From Pseudomonas sp. EpS/L25 (GTDB lineage: Bacteria; Pseudomonadota; Gammaproteobacteria; Pseudomonadales; Pseudomonadaceae), in NCBI RefSeq assembly GCF_001512295.1, contig NZ_LNUP01000014.1, positions 211,857-275,856 of the forward strand: a stretch of 64,000 nt of DNA, in the 5' to 3' direction. Numbering within the stretch: position 1 is the stretch's first letter; every line of letters starts with the position of its first letter. The notes below the pieces were generated by a model that had not been told where the DNA came from, did no database searches, and saw nothing but the letters and a program-made list of their open reading frames with translations. The position numbers were made by a program, and so were the translations under genes. Of the stretch, positions 36,396-46,937 are shown piece by piece.

Positions 36396-36703
36396 GACAG
36401 TGCTCCTGAGGCAACCGTTGGCAGCGCGGCGGGCAGGGCCAGCACCAGCGCTTCCTTGGCTCGTTTGGGTAGTTTCTTGATCTGGATTTCCCGGCGCAGC
36501 GCGCTCGACTTGTCTGCGCAGGCCTCCACGTAGACCAGCGCCTGGGCCGGGCTGGAGGAAAAGAAACGGGCACCGCGGCCGCTGCGGTGCTGGGCGAAAC
36601 GGCGCTCGGGATCGTCGCTGACGCCGCAGTAGAGCGCCTGGTTCTCGGCGCGCACCAGGTAGACATACCAGGTGCGCGCGGATGGCGGAGGGGCGTCGCT
36701 CAC
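36383..36703 (-). CDS. GIY-YIG nuclease-domain protein (UPF0213/YhbQ-like)
   Basis: A 106-residue protein consisting of a single GIY-YIG domain: [20 protein letters not shown], then [17 protein letters not shown] with the catalytic Tyr and Arg, and [13 protein letters not shown] at the end. Bacterial stand-alone members have uncertain DNA-processing roles. The GTG start at 36703 lies two bases after the pcs stop, which favours it over longer frames running antisense into pcs. Its 3' end overlaps the GST start. Confidence 0.88.
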   Translation of the reverse strand: MSDAPPPSARTWYVYLVRAENQALYCGVSDDPERRFAQHRSGRGARFFSSSPAQALVYVEACADKSSALRREIQIKKLPKRAKEALVLALPAALPTVASGALSCPS

Positions 36704-36705
36704 CG

Positions 36706-37422
36706 TCAGGCGAACCACTCCCGCGCGGTACGCCAGACGCACACGCCGACGAAGTAGATGCCGCTGGCGAACCAGAGCACCATCAGCCACAGCGGCTTGT
36801 CGGGATGCACGAACACCATCAGGGCGCTGCTCAGCAACCAGATGGAGGTCACGGTGATGTTCAGCGCCATCAGCTGGCGGACTCGGAAGGGGTGCAGGAA
36901 CTTGACCCGGGTCAGGGTCAGGGCCGCCAGCACCAGCACCACCGCCATGCTGAACCAGGGCGCCAGGTCCAACACGTAGAAGTACAGCGCCACCACGTTC
37001 CAGGCCGCGGGGAAGCCGACGAAGTAATTGTCCGCGCTCTTCATGTTCACATTGCAGAAACAGAACAGCGACGACAATAGGATGATGCCCACCGCCACCA
37101 GCTCGAAGTGCACAGGCAGCGGAACGAAGCGATAGATGAAGATCGCCGGGATGAAGACGTAGGTCAGGTAGTCGACCACCAGGTCCAGGGCGGAGCCATC
37201 GAAATGCGGCAGCACCCGCTTGACCTCGAACTTGCGCGCCAGGGTGCCGTCGAGGCCATCGACGAGCAGCGCAATGCCGAGCCACATGAGGCAACCCTTG
37301 GGCTGGCCGTCGACCAGGGCAAGCAGCGCCAGGAGCGCGAGGATCACACCGCTGGAAGTCACCGCATGGGCGCTCCAGGCTTTGGCTTTTGTCAGCATGA
37401 GCGGATGGGAAATGGAGTTCAC
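36706..37422 (-). CDS. pcs: Phosphatidylcholine synthase
   Basis: A 238-residue membrane enzyme joining choline to CDP-diacylglycerol to make phosphatidylcholine in one step. The CDP-alcohol phosphotransferase motif is present ([14 protein letters not shown], then [14 protein letters not shown], giving the conserved Asp and Arg ligands), with about seven membrane helices. Length and sequence match bacterial Pcs. It needs an external choline supply, consistent with a host- or plant-associated Pseudomonas. First gene of a three-gene overlapping operon. Confidence 0.9.
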   Translation of the reverse strand: MNSISHPLMLTKAKAWSAHAVTSSGVILALLALLALVDGQPKGCLMWLGIALLVDGLDGTLARKFEVKRVLPHFDGSALDLVVDYLTYVFIPAIFIYRFVPLPVHFELVAVGIILLSSLFCFCNVNMKSADNYFVGFPAAWNVVALYFYVLDLAPWFSMAVVLVLAALTLTRVKFLHPFRVRQLMALNITVTSIWLLSSALMVFVHPDKPLWLMVLWFASGIYFVGVCVWRTAREWFA

Positions 37423-37904
37423 GGGCGTCTCTCTATGATGACGGCTTCGACTGCCCGGCGCAGCGCATGTTCTAACGATGCGTCACGAAATCGGCGAAGA
37501 AGCCTGTGCACGGCAGGGCGAACCTCAGCCGCCGACCCCGGGAACCGGGCGCCAAAGATCGAGGATACCGCGCCTTGGCGCGCTTTGCCCGCCTTCCCGC
37601 CGAACGCCCGTGATTGGGTTCGCAGGCTGACGGGGCGGACCGAGGCCCGCCCCGGACACACCGAACCTGTTCAACGTCTCGCGAGCCAGAGCCAAACAAG
37701 GCGCAACGACCAGCGGGAGTAACAGCCAATGGCTGGCCCGAAGGGGGAGCGCCAGCGAATCAAAGACCTGAGGAAGCAGATCGGACTCGCGCTCGAGTTT
37801 ACGCGTGGTAAATGAGCATGGCGACGGGGCCGCCCAGGCCGGGCTGGCGACCCAGGGTCTGTTCAACGCCGTTTGGCCGACGCGCAGCAGACTTGTACAG
37901 GTTC
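37423..37904. other. Intergenic region without a supported gene
   Basis: About 480 bases between divergently read pcs (promoter side) and the end of the aap operon. Several frames are open here because of the high GC, but none has a start signal or a recognisable protein. The minus-strand pcs promoter should lie at the left end. A short palindrome (CAGCCAATGGCTG) is at about 37722-37734. Confidence 0.4.
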
Positions 37905-38672
37905 TTAGTGCAGGATCTGCCCCAGGAACAGTCGGGTCCGCTCGTTCTGCGGATTGTCGAAGAACTGGTCCGGTGCGGCCTGTTCGACGATCTCGCCCTT
38001 GTCCATGAAGATCACCCGGTTCGCCACGGTGCGAGCGAAGCCCATCTCGTGAGTCACGCAAAGCATGGTCATGCCGTCCTGGGCCAGGCCGATCATGGTG
38101 TCCAGTACCTCCTTCACCATCTCCGGGTCGAGGGCCGAGGTCGGCTCATCGAACAGCATGATGCGTGGCTGCATGCACAGCGCCCGGGCGATGGCCACCC
38201 GCTGCTGCTGGCCGCCAGAGAGTTGCCCAGGATACTTGTGGGCCTGCTCGGGGATGCGTACCCGCTGCAGATAGTGCATGGCGATCTCTTCGGCCTGCTT
38301 CTTCGGCATCTTGCGCACCCACATGGGCGCCAGGGTGCAGTTCTGCAGCACGGTCAGGTGCGGGAAGAGGTTGAAGTGCTGGAACACCATGCCGACTTCG
38401 CTGCGAATGGTCTCGATCTGCTTGAGATCGTTGGTCAGTTCGGTGCCATCGACGATGATCTGGCCCTTCTGGTGCTCTTCCAGGCGGTTGATGCAACGGA
38501 TGGTGGTGGACTTGCCCGAGCCGGAGGGGCCGCACAGCACGATGCGCTCGCCCTGGGTCACGGTCAGGTTGATGTCCTTGAGCACGTGGAACTGGCCGTA
38601 CCACTTGTTCACGTCCTTGAGCTGGATCATGACCTTGCTGCTGTCGACCTGCTGCTTGTTGCTTACGTTCAT
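37905..38672 (-). CDS. aapP: General L-amino acid ABC transporter, ATP-binding protein AapP
   Basis: A 255-residue ABC ATPase of the polar amino acid uptake group: Walker A GPSGSGKST, Q-loop MVFQHFNLFPHLTV, signature LSGGQQQR, Walker B IMLFDEPTSALD and switch His in VTHEMGF. Last gene of the aapJQMP operon, starting ten bases after the aapM stop. It powers uptake of a broad range of L-amino acids. Confidence 0.95.
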   Translation of the reverse strand: MNVSNKQQVDSSKVMIQLKDVNKWYGQFHVLKDINLTVTQGERIVLCGPSGSGKSTTIRCINRLEEHQKGQIIVDGTELTNDLKQIETIRSEVGMVFQHFNLFPHLTVLQNCTLAPMWVRKMPKKQAEEIAMHYLQRVRIPEQAHKYPGQLSGGQQQRVAIARALCMQPRIMLFDEPTSALDPEMVKEVLDTMIGLAQDGMTMLCVTHEMGFARTVANRVIFMDKGEIVEQAAPDQFFDNPQNERTRLFLGQILH

Positions 38673-38682
38673 CTGATGACTC

Positions 38683-39783
38683 CTAACGCTTGTGGCCGGT
38701 GTTCAGCTTGCGCTCCAGGCGAGCGGAGTAGCTGGACATGGCGAAACAGAAAACCCAGTAGATCAGCGCTGCGAACACATAGCCCTCGGTGGACATGCCC
38801 AGCCAGGCCGGGTCCGAGGTGGCGCGCTTGATGCTGTTGAGCAGGTCGAACAGGCCGATGATGATCACCAGGCTCGAATCCTTGAACAGCGCGATGAAGG
38901 TGTTGACGATGCCCGGGATCACCAGCTTCAACGCCTGGGGCAGGATCACCAGGCCCATGGTGCGCCAGTAGCCCAGGCCCATCGCGGCAGCGGCTTCGTA
39001 CTGGCCCTTGGGAATGGCCTGCATGCCACCGCGGACCACCTCGGCGATGTAGGCGGCCTCGAAGATGATCACCATGACGATGGCGCGCAGCAGCTTGTCG
39101 AGGTTCATGCCCTCGGGCAGGAACAGCGGCAGCATCACCGACGACAGGAACAGCACCGTGATCAGCGGGATACCCCGCCAGAACTCGATCATGGTCACGG
39201 AGATGACCTTGATCGCCGGCAGATTGGAGCGTCGTCCCAGGGCCAGCAGGATGCCCAGCGGCAGCGCGCCGACGATGCCCACCGCCGCGATGACGATGGT
39301 CAGCATCAGGCCGCCCCACTCGCTGGTGGGGACCACGCGCAGGCCCAGACCACCGTACAGCAGCCAGAAGGCGACCAGTGGGAAGATCACCAGCAGGGAC
39401 AGGCCGTAGCGGGCCTTGTGCTTGAAGCTGTCGAGGAACAGCGGAATGGCGCCGACCACGGCCAGCACCACGGTCAGATCGAACCGCCAGCGCTGGTCTT
39501 CGGGGTAGAAGCCGTACATGAACTGGCCGATGCGTTCCTTGATGAACACCCAGCAGGCACCGCCCGGCGCGCAATCGGACCGCGTCGTGCCACTCCAGGT
39601 GGCATTGAGGAAGGCCCAGTTCACCACCGGCGGCACGATCAGCCAGACGAGGTAGAGGCCGAGCAGGGTCAGCAGGGTATTGCCGACGCTGGAGAACAGG
39701 TTGCCACGGATCCAGGCCAGGACACCGACGCTGGAGGGCGGCGGCGGCAGGTCCGGTTTGAAGGTATGGGTCTGGTTACTCAT
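38683..39783 (-). CDS. aapM: General L-amino acid ABC transporter permease AapM
   Basis: A 366-residue inner-membrane permease of the HisMQ group, longer than the usual 220-250 residues because of an N-terminal extension with extra helices, as in AapM. The coupling-loop region is seen in EAAYIAEVVRGGMQAIPKGQ and EAAAAMGLGYWRTM, and ILPQALKLVIPGIVNTFIAL follows. It starts ten bases after the aapQ stop. Forms a heterodimer with AapQ. Confidence 0.93.
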   Translation of the reverse strand: MSNQTHTFKPDLPPPPSSVGVLAWIRGNLFSSVGNTLLTLLGLYLVWLIVPPVVNWAFLNATWSGTTRSDCAPGGACWVFIKERIGQFMYGFYPEDQRWRFDLTVVLAVVGAIPLFLDSFKHKARYGLSLLVIFPLVAFWLLYGGLGLRVVPTSEWGGLMLTIVIAAVGIVGALPLGILLALGRRSNLPAIKVISVTMIEFWRGIPLITVLFLSSVMLPLFLPEGMNLDKLLRAIVMVIIFEAAYIAEVVRGGMQAIPKGQYEAAAAMGLGYWRTMGLVILPQALKLVIPGIVNTFIALFKDSSLVIIIGLFDLLNSIKRATSDPAWLGMSTEGYVFAALIYWVFCFAMSSYSARLERKLNTGHKR

Positions 39784-39792
39784 ACGCGCTCC

Positions 39793-40980
39793 TTAACGCT
39801 CGATCAGCGCGATGCGCTTGTTGTACCAGTTCATCAGGATGCTGATGCTGATGCTGATGGCCAGGTACACGCTCATGGTGATGGCCATGGTCTCGATGGC
39901 CTGGCCGGTCTGGTTCAGCGTAGTACCGGCGAACAGCGCCACCATCTCCGGATAGCCCACCGCGGCCCCCAGGGAGGAATTCTTCATCAGGTTCAGATAC
40001 TGGTTGGTCAGCGGGGGAATGATCACCCGCATAGCCTGGGGAATGATCACCAGGCGTAGCGTCAACCCGGGACGCAGGCCCAGGGAGCTGGCCGCTTCGG
40101 TCTGACCATGGCTGACCGCCTGGATACCGCCCCGTACCGTCTCACCGATGAAGGCGGCGGTGTAGACCGACAGCGCCAATGCCAGCGAAACCAGTTCCGG
40201 GATGATCACCCAGCCACCGCGCAGGTTGAAACCTTGCAGCTCCGGCAGCTCCCAATGGAACGGCTTGCCGAACACCAGTGCCGCCAGCAGCGGGAGGCCG
40301 ATCACCAGCGCCAGGATCGTCCACAGCACCGGGAAGCGCTCGCCGGTGGCATGTCGACGCTTGCGTGCCCAACGGAACACGACGGCGCTCGCCACGACGG
40401 CGATCAGAAACGCGATCAGGCCCGGGATGAAGCCCGCATCCGCGCTCGGGGCCGGCATGTACAGGCCGCGGTTGTTGACGAAGAAGGCGTCACCCAGGCT
40501 CAGACTCTGGCGCGGGCCAGGCAGCGGCGCGAGGACGGCGAAGTAGACGAAGAAGATCAGCAGCAACGGCGGAATGTTGCGGAAGATCTCGATATAGATC
40601 GTGGCGACCTTGCGCAGCAGCCAGTTGCTGGACAACCGCGCCACGCCCACCGTGAAGCCGATGATGGTCGCCAGCACGATGCCGATCACCGAGACCAGCA
40701 GGGTGTTGAGCAGGCCGACCAGGAATACCCGGCCGTAGGTGTCACCCTCGGTATAGGGAATCAGGTGCTGGGGAATGCCGAAGCCGGCGGAGTTGTTGAG
40801 GAAACCGAAGCCCGAGGTGATCCCCCGGTGAGACAGGTTGGTCTGGGTGTTGTTGAACAGGAACCAGCCGAAGGCCACGACGGCGACGACGGCGACGACC
40901 TGGAACAGCCACGAACGTACCTGCGGGTCGGTCAGTAGCGACCCACGGACTGGTGGCGAGGTTTTGCTAACGTTTTGCAT
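39793..40980 (-). CDS. aapQ: General L-amino acid ABC transporter permease AapQ
   Basis: A 395-residue inner-membrane permease, also longer than simple HisMQ permeases, with the split transmembrane pattern of AapQ/BztB. Coupling segment: AFIGETVRGGIQAVSHGQTE and AASSLGLRPGLTLRLVIIPQ. A periplasmic insertion lies between the halves (about residues 155-240). It is separated from aapJ by about 100 bases containing a strong hairpin. Confidence 0.93.
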   Translation of the reverse strand: MQNVSKTSPPVRGSLLTDPQVRSWLFQVVAVVAVVAFGWFLFNNTQTNLSHRGITSGFGFLNNSAGFGIPQHLIPYTEGDTYGRVFLVGLLNTLLVSVIGIVLATIIGFTVGVARLSSNWLLRKVATIYIEIFRNIPPLLLIFFVYFAVLAPLPGPRQSLSLGDAFFVNNRGLYMPAPSADAGFIPGLIAFLIAVVASAVVFRWARKRRHATGERFPVLWTILALVIGLPLLAALVFGKPFHWELPELQGFNLRGGWVIIPELVSLALALSVYTAAFIGETVRGGIQAVSHGQTEAASSLGLRPGLTLRLVIIPQAMRVIIPPLTNQYLNLMKNSSLGAAVGYPEMVALFAGTTLNQTGQAIETMAITMSVYLAISISISILMNWYNKRIALIER

Positions 40981-41002
40981 CTACTGGAAGCCTCATTAAA
41001 CC

Positions 41003-41036
41003 CTCGCCCCGCAGCGCGAAAGCGCTGCAGGGCGAG
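41003..41036 (-). promoter_or_regulatory. Intra-operon hairpin between aapJ and aapQ
   Basis: CTCGCCC and GGGCGAG plus GCAGCGC and GCGCTGC form a long stem closed by a GAAA tetraloop. There is no proper T run on the minus strand, so it more probably protects aapJ mRNA from 3' decay or partly attenuates than fully terminates. This would give more binding protein than permease. Confidence 0.7.
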
Positions 41037-41078
41037 AATCTGCACATCCGGAAGGTGTCGGCGACTAAGGCGCCGAGA

Positions 41079-42107
41079 TCAACGGACCGGCGGGGAGTAC
41101 TGCAGGCCGCCTGCGTTCCACAGGGCGTTGAGACCACGCTTGATCTTCAGGTCGGAACCCATGCCGACGTTACGCTCGAAGACTTCGCCGTAGTTGCCGA
41201 CCTGCTTGATGATGTTCAGTGCCCAGTCTTTCGGCAGCTTCAGGTCCTTGCCGAACTCGCCATCGGTGCCCAGCAGGCGACGGACGTCGGGGTTCTTGGA
41301 ATCCTTGGCCTGGGCTTCCACGTTGGCGGAAGTCAGACCCAGCTCTTCGGCGCTGACCATGGCGAACTGTGCCCACTTGACGATGGTGAACCAGTCTTCG
41401 TCGCCACGACGGACGGCGGGAGCCAGGGGCTCCTTGGAGATGACCTCGGGCAATACGACGTAGTCGTCGGGCTTGGCCAGTTTGATGCGCTGGGCATAGA
41501 GCTGCGACTGGTCGGAGGTCAACACGTCGCAACGACCGGCTTCCATGGATTTGGCGCTTTCATCGGAGGTGCTGTAGGTGATGGGGGTGAACTTCATGCC
41601 GCTGGAGCGGAAGTAGTCAGCCAGGTTCAGCTCGGTGGTGGTACCGGCCTGGATGCACACGGTGGCGCCGTCCAGCTCCTTGGCGCTCTTCACACCCAGC
41701 TTCTTGTTCACCAGGAAACCCTGGCCATCGTAGTAGGTCACGGCGGTGAACATCAGGCCCATGCCGCCATCGCGGGAGCTGGTCCAGGTGGTGTTGCGCG
41801 ACAGGACGTCGATCTCGCCGGACTGCAGCGCGGTGAAGCGCTCCTTGGCGGTGAGGGGGGTGAAACGCACCTTGGAGGCATCGCCGAACACGGCGGCGGC
41901 GACGGCGCGGCAGACGTCCACGTCGATACCCTTGTATTCACCCTTGGAGTCGGTGAAGGAGAAACCCGGCAGGCCATCGCTGACGCCGCATTGCACGAAC
42001 CCCTTGTTCTTTACTGCATCCAGAGTAGCGCCCGCGTGAGCCATGCTGGAAAGACCCAGGGCGGCGGCGGTGGTCAGAATTGCCAGGGTGGACTTCACCA
42101 TCTTCAT
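41079..42107 (-). CDS. aapJ: General L-amino acid ABC transporter substrate-binding protein AapJ
   Basis: A 342-residue periplasmic receptor with a signal peptide (LTTAAALGLSSMAHA-G). The mature protein starts ATLDAVKNKGFVQCGVSDGL and has the SBP type 3 pattern (GIDVDVCRAVAAAVFGD, VLSRNTTWTSSRD, VCIQAGTTTELNLADYF). It captures L-amino acids for AapQMP. GGAG lies seven bases before the ATG. First gene of the operon; its promoter should lie in the 350-base region upstream. Confidence 0.95.
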   Translation of the reverse strand: MKMVKSTLAILTTAAALGLSSMAHAGATLDAVKNKGFVQCGVSDGLPGFSFTDSKGEYKGIDVDVCRAVAAAVFGDASKVRFTPLTAKERFTALQSGEIDVLSRNTTWTSSRDGGMGLMFTAVTYYDGQGFLVNKKLGVKSAKELDGATVCIQAGTTTELNLADYFRSSGMKFTPITYSTSDESAKSMEAGRCDVLTSDQSQLYAQRIKLAKPDDYVVLPEVISKEPLAPAVRRGDEDWFTIVKWAQFAMVSAEELGLTSANVEAQAKDSKNPDVRRLLGTDGEFGKDLKLPKDWALNIIKQVGNYGEVFERNVGMGSDLKIKRGLNALWNAGGLQYSPPVR

Positions 42108-43121
<1,014 letters not shown>

Positions 43122-43326
43122 CACGAAAGGCAGCATTTCGCTCCAGGGCGATTTTTGGAAACCGGTCGACACTTCGCGACATCTGGCGCTGAAAGCGGGC
43201 TTCCATGGCGGGAAACGAACGAACTTTGCGAGGCTCGTCCGGTCCAGTGTGGGTGCCTGAAGGTCGTGATGTGCATGGAGCAGCTATGGTCCGAGTTTTC
43301 CTTTCAGCCCATGGGGTGATCTGTTG

Positions 43327-44277
43327 ATGGCTGCGCCCTTGTCGCTATGGTTGGCCGAAGTGCCGGTCTCTTCCCTGAAGGATCTGCGCCTGTTCAAAGG
43401 TGTGGAAACCCATCTGCTGGAAGCCCTTATCGCCCGTTCGGCGACGCGTAGCCTGGTGGCCGGCGAATGCCTGCTGTCGCCCGCGCAGCCCAACCACTAT
43501 ATGTACCTTATCCTCGAGGGACGGCTGCGCGTGCACCTGGGCTCTCCGGAGAATCCTCCCATCTATCTGCTGGGGGTGGGTGAGTGCTCGGGCGAGATCA
43601 GTTTCCTGGACAGCGAGCGACCCAGTGCCCACGTCATCGCCGAGGCCGACACCCGGGTCCTCTGCCTGCATCGCGACCTGGTGCTGGAGTTGATCGAGCG
43701 CTCGGCCAAGGCCATGCACAACCTGCTCGGTATCCTCTGCGAGCGGATGCGCCGGGGCAACCAGCTCATCGTCGACACCGAACGCAACGCCAACGTCGAT
43801 ACCCTGACCGGCCTGTTCAATCGCCGGCGACTCGAGCAACTGTTCGAGCGCGAAAGCACCCGCTGCGCCTTCAATCGGCAGCCGCTGAGCCTGCTGATGC
43901 TCGATGTGGATCACTTCAAGCACTACAACGATACCCATGGGCACCTGGCGGGCGACTATGCGCTGTGCCTGGTAGCCAATACGCTGCGGGATCAGCTGCG
44001 TCCCAAGGACAGCATGGCCCGCTACGGTGGCGAGGAGTTCGTCATCCTGCTGCCGGAGATCGACCGCGAAGAGGCCATGGCCATCGCCGAACGCCTGCGC
44101 CAGAGCCTGGCGGACATCAAAGATTTCTATTCACCCTGCGGCAAACTGCCGGGCGTCACCGTATCCATCGGCCTGGCGCAGATGCGCAAGGCCGATACCC
44201 TCGACGAACTGGTAGGGCGTGCCGACAAGTCGCTCTACCAGGCCAAGGGCGCCGGGCGGAATCGGATCTGTGGCTAG
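43327..44277 (+). CDS. Cyclic-nucleotide-binding-domain diguanylate cyclase
   Basis: A 316-residue protein. An N-terminal cNMP-binding fold (about 18-130: LFKGVETHLLEALIARSA, LVAGECLLSP, YLILEGRLRVHL, GVGECSGEISFL) is fused to a GGDEF domain (about 155-315). The active-site motif is GGEEF and an RPKD inhibitory site lies five residues before it, so it should be an active, product-inhibited c-di-GMP synthase. No membrane segment. It may link a nucleotide signal to c-di-GMP, though the arginine that binds cAMP in Crp is not obvious. Confidence 0.9.
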   Translation: MAAPLSLWLAEVPVSSLKDLRLFKGVETHLLEALIARSATRSLVAGECLLSPAQPNHYMYLILEGRLRVHLGSPENPPIYLLGVGECSGEISFLDSERPSAHVIAEADTRVLCLHRDLVLELIERSAKAMHNLLGILCERMRRGNQLIVDTERNANVDTLTGLFNRRRLEQLFERESTRCAFNRQPLSLLMLDVDHFKHYNDTHGHLAGDYALCLVANTLRDQLRPKDSMARYGGEEFVILLPEIDREEAMAIAERLRQSLADIKDFYSPCGKLPGVTVSIGLAQMRKADTLDELVGRADKSLYQAKGAGRNRICG

Positions 44278-44372
44278 CCCGGCCGTCACGGCATTCGGCA
44301 GGTAGTTGTTGCTGGGCACGTAGGTTGCTTTACACTGCGGTCTCATTCCGCTTTCGATGATCGAGACCTTCC

Positions 44373-45851
44373 GTGCTCAAGGCACTCAAAAAATTTCTGG
44401 GCAAGGACCAGGACGGCGCTCAGCCGGCCTCCCCCGCTACGCCCCAAGTGAATCCCAGCGTCGTCCCCGCAGCGCCTGCGGCGCCTGCCGTCGCTGCCCC
44501 CGCGCCCCAGGCCGAGCGCGCGCCCCGCAAACCCAAGCCCCAGGACAGCGCCCCGGCGCAGGACGCCCGCCGGCAAGCGGAAAAACCTGCCAAGCCCCGT
44601 CGTGAACGCAGCCCGCGCAAACCCAAGCCGGTGGATACCTGGAAACTGGAAGATTTCGCGGTAGAGCCCCAGGAAGGCAAGACGCGCTTCCATGACTTCA
44701 ACCTGGACCCGCGCTTGATGCACGGCATCCACGACCTCGGCTTTCCCTATTGCACACCTATCCAGGCGCAGGTGCTGGGCTTCACCCTCAAGGGCCAGGA
44801 TGCCATCGGCCGCGCCCAGACCGGCACCGGCAAGACCGCGGCCTTCCTGATCTCCACCATCACCCAGCTGCTCACCACGCCACCGCCCAAGGAACGCTAC
44901 ATGGGCGAACCGCGGGCACTGATCATCGCGCCAACCCGCGAGCTGGTGGTGCAGATCGCCAACGACGCCCTGGACCTGGCCAAGTACACCGGGCTGAACG
45001 TCATGAGCTTCGTCGGCGGCATGGACTTCGACAAGCAGCTCAAGCAGCTCGAGGCCCGCTACTGCGACATCCTGGTGGCCACTCCAGGCCGCCTGCTGGA
45101 CTTCAACCAGCGCGGCGAGGTGCACCTGGACATGGTCGAGGTCATGGTGCTGGACGAGGCCGACCGCATGCTGGACATGGGCTTCATCCCCCAGGTGCGC
45201 CAGATCATTCGCCAGACCCCGCCCAAGAGCGAGCGGCAGACGCTGCTGTTCTCCGCCACCTTCACCGAAGACGTGATGAACCTGGCACGGCAGTGGACCA
45301 CCAACCCGGCCATCGTCGAGATCGAACCGGAGAACGTGGCCAGCGAAACCGTCGAGCAGCACGTCTACGCTGTCTCCTCCAGCGACAAGTACAAGCTGCT
45401 CTATAACCTGGTGGCCCAGAACAACTGGGAGCGGGTGATGGTGTTCGCCAACCGTCGTGACGAGGTGCGCCGTATCGAGGAACGCCTGACCAAGGACGGT
45501 ATCAGCGCCGCCCAGATGTCGGGCGACGTACCTCAGCACAAGCGCATCAAGACCCTGGAAGGTTTCCGCGCCGGCAAGATCCGCGTGCTGGTGGCCACCG
45601 ACGTCGCCGGTCGCGGCATCCACGTCGACGGCATCAGCCATGTGATCAACTTCACCCTGCCGGAAGACCCGGACGACTACGTGCACCGCATCGGCCGTAC
45701 CGGTCGTGCCGGCGCCAGTGGCACCTCCATCAGCTTCGCCGGCGAGGACGATGCCTTCGCCCTGCCGCCCATCGAGACCCTGCTGGGCCGCAAGATCTCC
45801 TGCGAGATGCCGCCAGCCGAGCTGCTCAAGTCGGTACCTCGGCAGCGTTGA
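44373..45851 (+). CDS. rhlB: DEAD-box RNA helicase RhlB
   Basis: A 492-residue DEAD-box helicase. A long, disordered Ala/Pro/Lys/Arg-rich N-terminal extension (1-90) precedes the core: Q motif with TPIQAQVL, Walker [28 protein letters not shown] in [10 protein letters not shown], and [14 protein letters not shown] / [10 protein letters not shown]. In many bacteria RhlB works with RNase E in the degradosome. It begins with GTG (44373) preceded by a modest GAGA site; orthologues also have the [10 protein letters not shown] start. Confidence 0.93.
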   Translation: MLKALKKFLGKDQDGAQPASPATPQVNPSVVPAAPAAPAVAAPAPQAERAPRKPKPQDSAPAQDARRQAEKPAKPRRERSPRKPKPVDTWKLEDFAVEPQEGKTRFHDFNLDPRLMHGIHDLGFPYCTPIQAQVLGFTLKGQDAIGRAQTGTGKTAAFLISTITQLLTTPPPKERYMGEPRALIIAPTRELVVQIANDALDLAKYTGLNVMSFVGGMDFDKQLKQLEARYCDILVATPGRLLDFNQRGEVHLDMVEVMVLDEADRMLDMGFIPQVRQIIRQTPPKSERQTLLFSATFTEDVMNLARQWTTNPAIVEIEPENVASETVEQHVYAVSSSDKYKLLYNLVAQNNWERVMVFANRRDEVRRIEERLTKDGISAAQMSGDVPQHKRIKTLEGFRAGKIRVLVATDVAGRGIHVDGISHVINFTLPEDPDDYVHRIGRTGRAGASGTSISFAGEDDAFALPPIETLLGRKISCEMPPAELLKSVPRQR

Positions 45852-46227
45852 AACGGCCCTTCCAACGGCTGTCATAGCGGTCCGACAAGCGGTTTTCCTT
45901 AGGGCGTACCACTCTTATCGCGGCCACGGGTCGCTCCTACAGGAGTTCTATTTACCCGTAGGAGCAACGGTCTTATCGCTGTGGGGATGCCTCACGTAGC
46001 GTGGAAAACGGCGCAGCCTTTTCCACTGGAGACTTGGTGGCGAGGAGGCCCTCACCCCAACCCTCTCCCGAGGGGAGAGGGGGTTATCCGAGCAGGCGTT
46101 CAGTTTCATCAGCCAAGGCAAAGATCACGTCAAACTGGCGTACCTCTTCCTTAGGAGCGGCCCATGGCTGCGATAGGACTCCTTAGGAGCCGCGTGGAAA
46201 ACGCTACGCGGTTTTCCACGCTACCCC
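45852..46227. repeat. Extragenic repeat cluster between rhlB and moaE
   Basis: No gene is supported. Three repeat types are visible: an inverted pair with GTCGCTCCTAC / GTAGGAGCAAC halves (45928-45969); a CCCTCACCCCAACCCTCTCCC element followed by its purine-rich complement (46047-46085), related to the copy at 15812-15846; and two copies of a CGTAGCGTGGAAAAC-type palindrome (45994-46026, and 46192-46221, where GCGTGGAAAAC pairs with GTTTTCCACGC). The last hairpin lies just beyond the moaE stop and may end that transcript. Confidence 0.7.
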
Positions 46228-46683
46228 TCAGCCCTTCGCCCAGCGTCCCGCCGCGTCCTGGTCACTGGCACGCCCCTCCACCCAGCGCGGGCCATCGGAC
46301 GTGTCCTCCTTCTTCCAGAAGGGTGCACGGGTCTTGAGGTAGTCCATCACGAAATTGCAGGCATCGAAGGCAGCCTGGCGGTGGGCGCTGGCGGTGCCGA
46401 CGAAGACGATGGGCTCGCCCGGCTCCAGGCGACCGATGCGATGCAGGATATCCACGTTCAGCAGCGGCCAACGCTGGCAGGCCTCTTCGGCGATGCGCGC
46501 CAGGGCCTTTTCCGTCATGCCGGGAAAGTGCTCGAGGAACAGTCCGCCGACGTCGCGTCCGTCGTTGAAGTCCCGGACATAGCCAACGAAACCCACTACG
46601 GCACCGACTCCGGTATTGGCGGCATGCTGGGCATTGAGCTCCTGGCCGGGATCGAAGGCCTCGGCCTGCACACGGATGGCCAT
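46228..46683 (-). CDS. moaE: Molybdopterin synthase catalytic subunit MoaE
   Basis: A 151-residue large subunit of molybdopterin synthase. Family segments: GAVVGFVGYVRDFNDG, LEHFPGMTEKAL, HRIGRLEPGEPIVFVGTASA and the catalytic lysines in KTRAPFWKKE. It inserts sulfur from MoaD into precursor Z. ATG 46683 follows GGAGG at six bases and begins two bases from the moaD stop, so the two subunits are made together. Confidence 0.95.
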   Translation of the reverse strand: MAIRVQAEAFDPGQELNAQHAANTGVGAVVGFVGYVRDFNDGRDVGGLFLEHFPGMTEKALARIAEEACQRWPLLNVDILHRIGRLEPGEPIVFVGTASAHRQAAFDACNFVMDYLKTRAPFWKKEDTSDGPRWVEGRASDQDAAGRWAKG

Positions 46684-46685
46684 GG

Positions 46686-46937
46686 TCAACCTCCGGTCAC
46701 GGTGGGGAAGAAGGCGACCTCATCGCCGTCGCGCAGCGGCTCGGCCAGACCACAGAGTTCTTCGTTGCGGGCACACATCAAGCCCTGTTCGCCCAAGGTC
46801 TCGGCCCAGGGGCCACCGCGCTGCACCAGGTGCTCGCGTAGATCGCCCACGGTGGCGAGGTCCGGCTCCCAGGCGAGACTGTCCTCGGCGCAGCCCAAGG
46901 CTTCCCGATAGCGAGCGAAGAATTGCACGCGGATCAT
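46686..46937 (-). CDS. moaD: Molybdopterin synthase sulfur carrier subunit MoaD
   Basis: An 83-residue ubiquitin-like protein ending in the functional Gly-Gly (FFPTVTGG), which is activated and thiocarboxylated to donate sulfur to MoaE. The beta-grasp start [14 protein letters not shown] is typical. The start at 46937 overlaps the moaC stop in ATGA. The three genes moaC, moaD and moaE form a compact operon for molybdopterin. Confidence 0.95.
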   Translation of the reverse strand: MIRVQFFARYREALGCAEDSLAWEPDLATVGDLREHLVQRGGPWAETLGEQGLMCARNEELCGLAEPLRDGDEVAFFPTVTGG

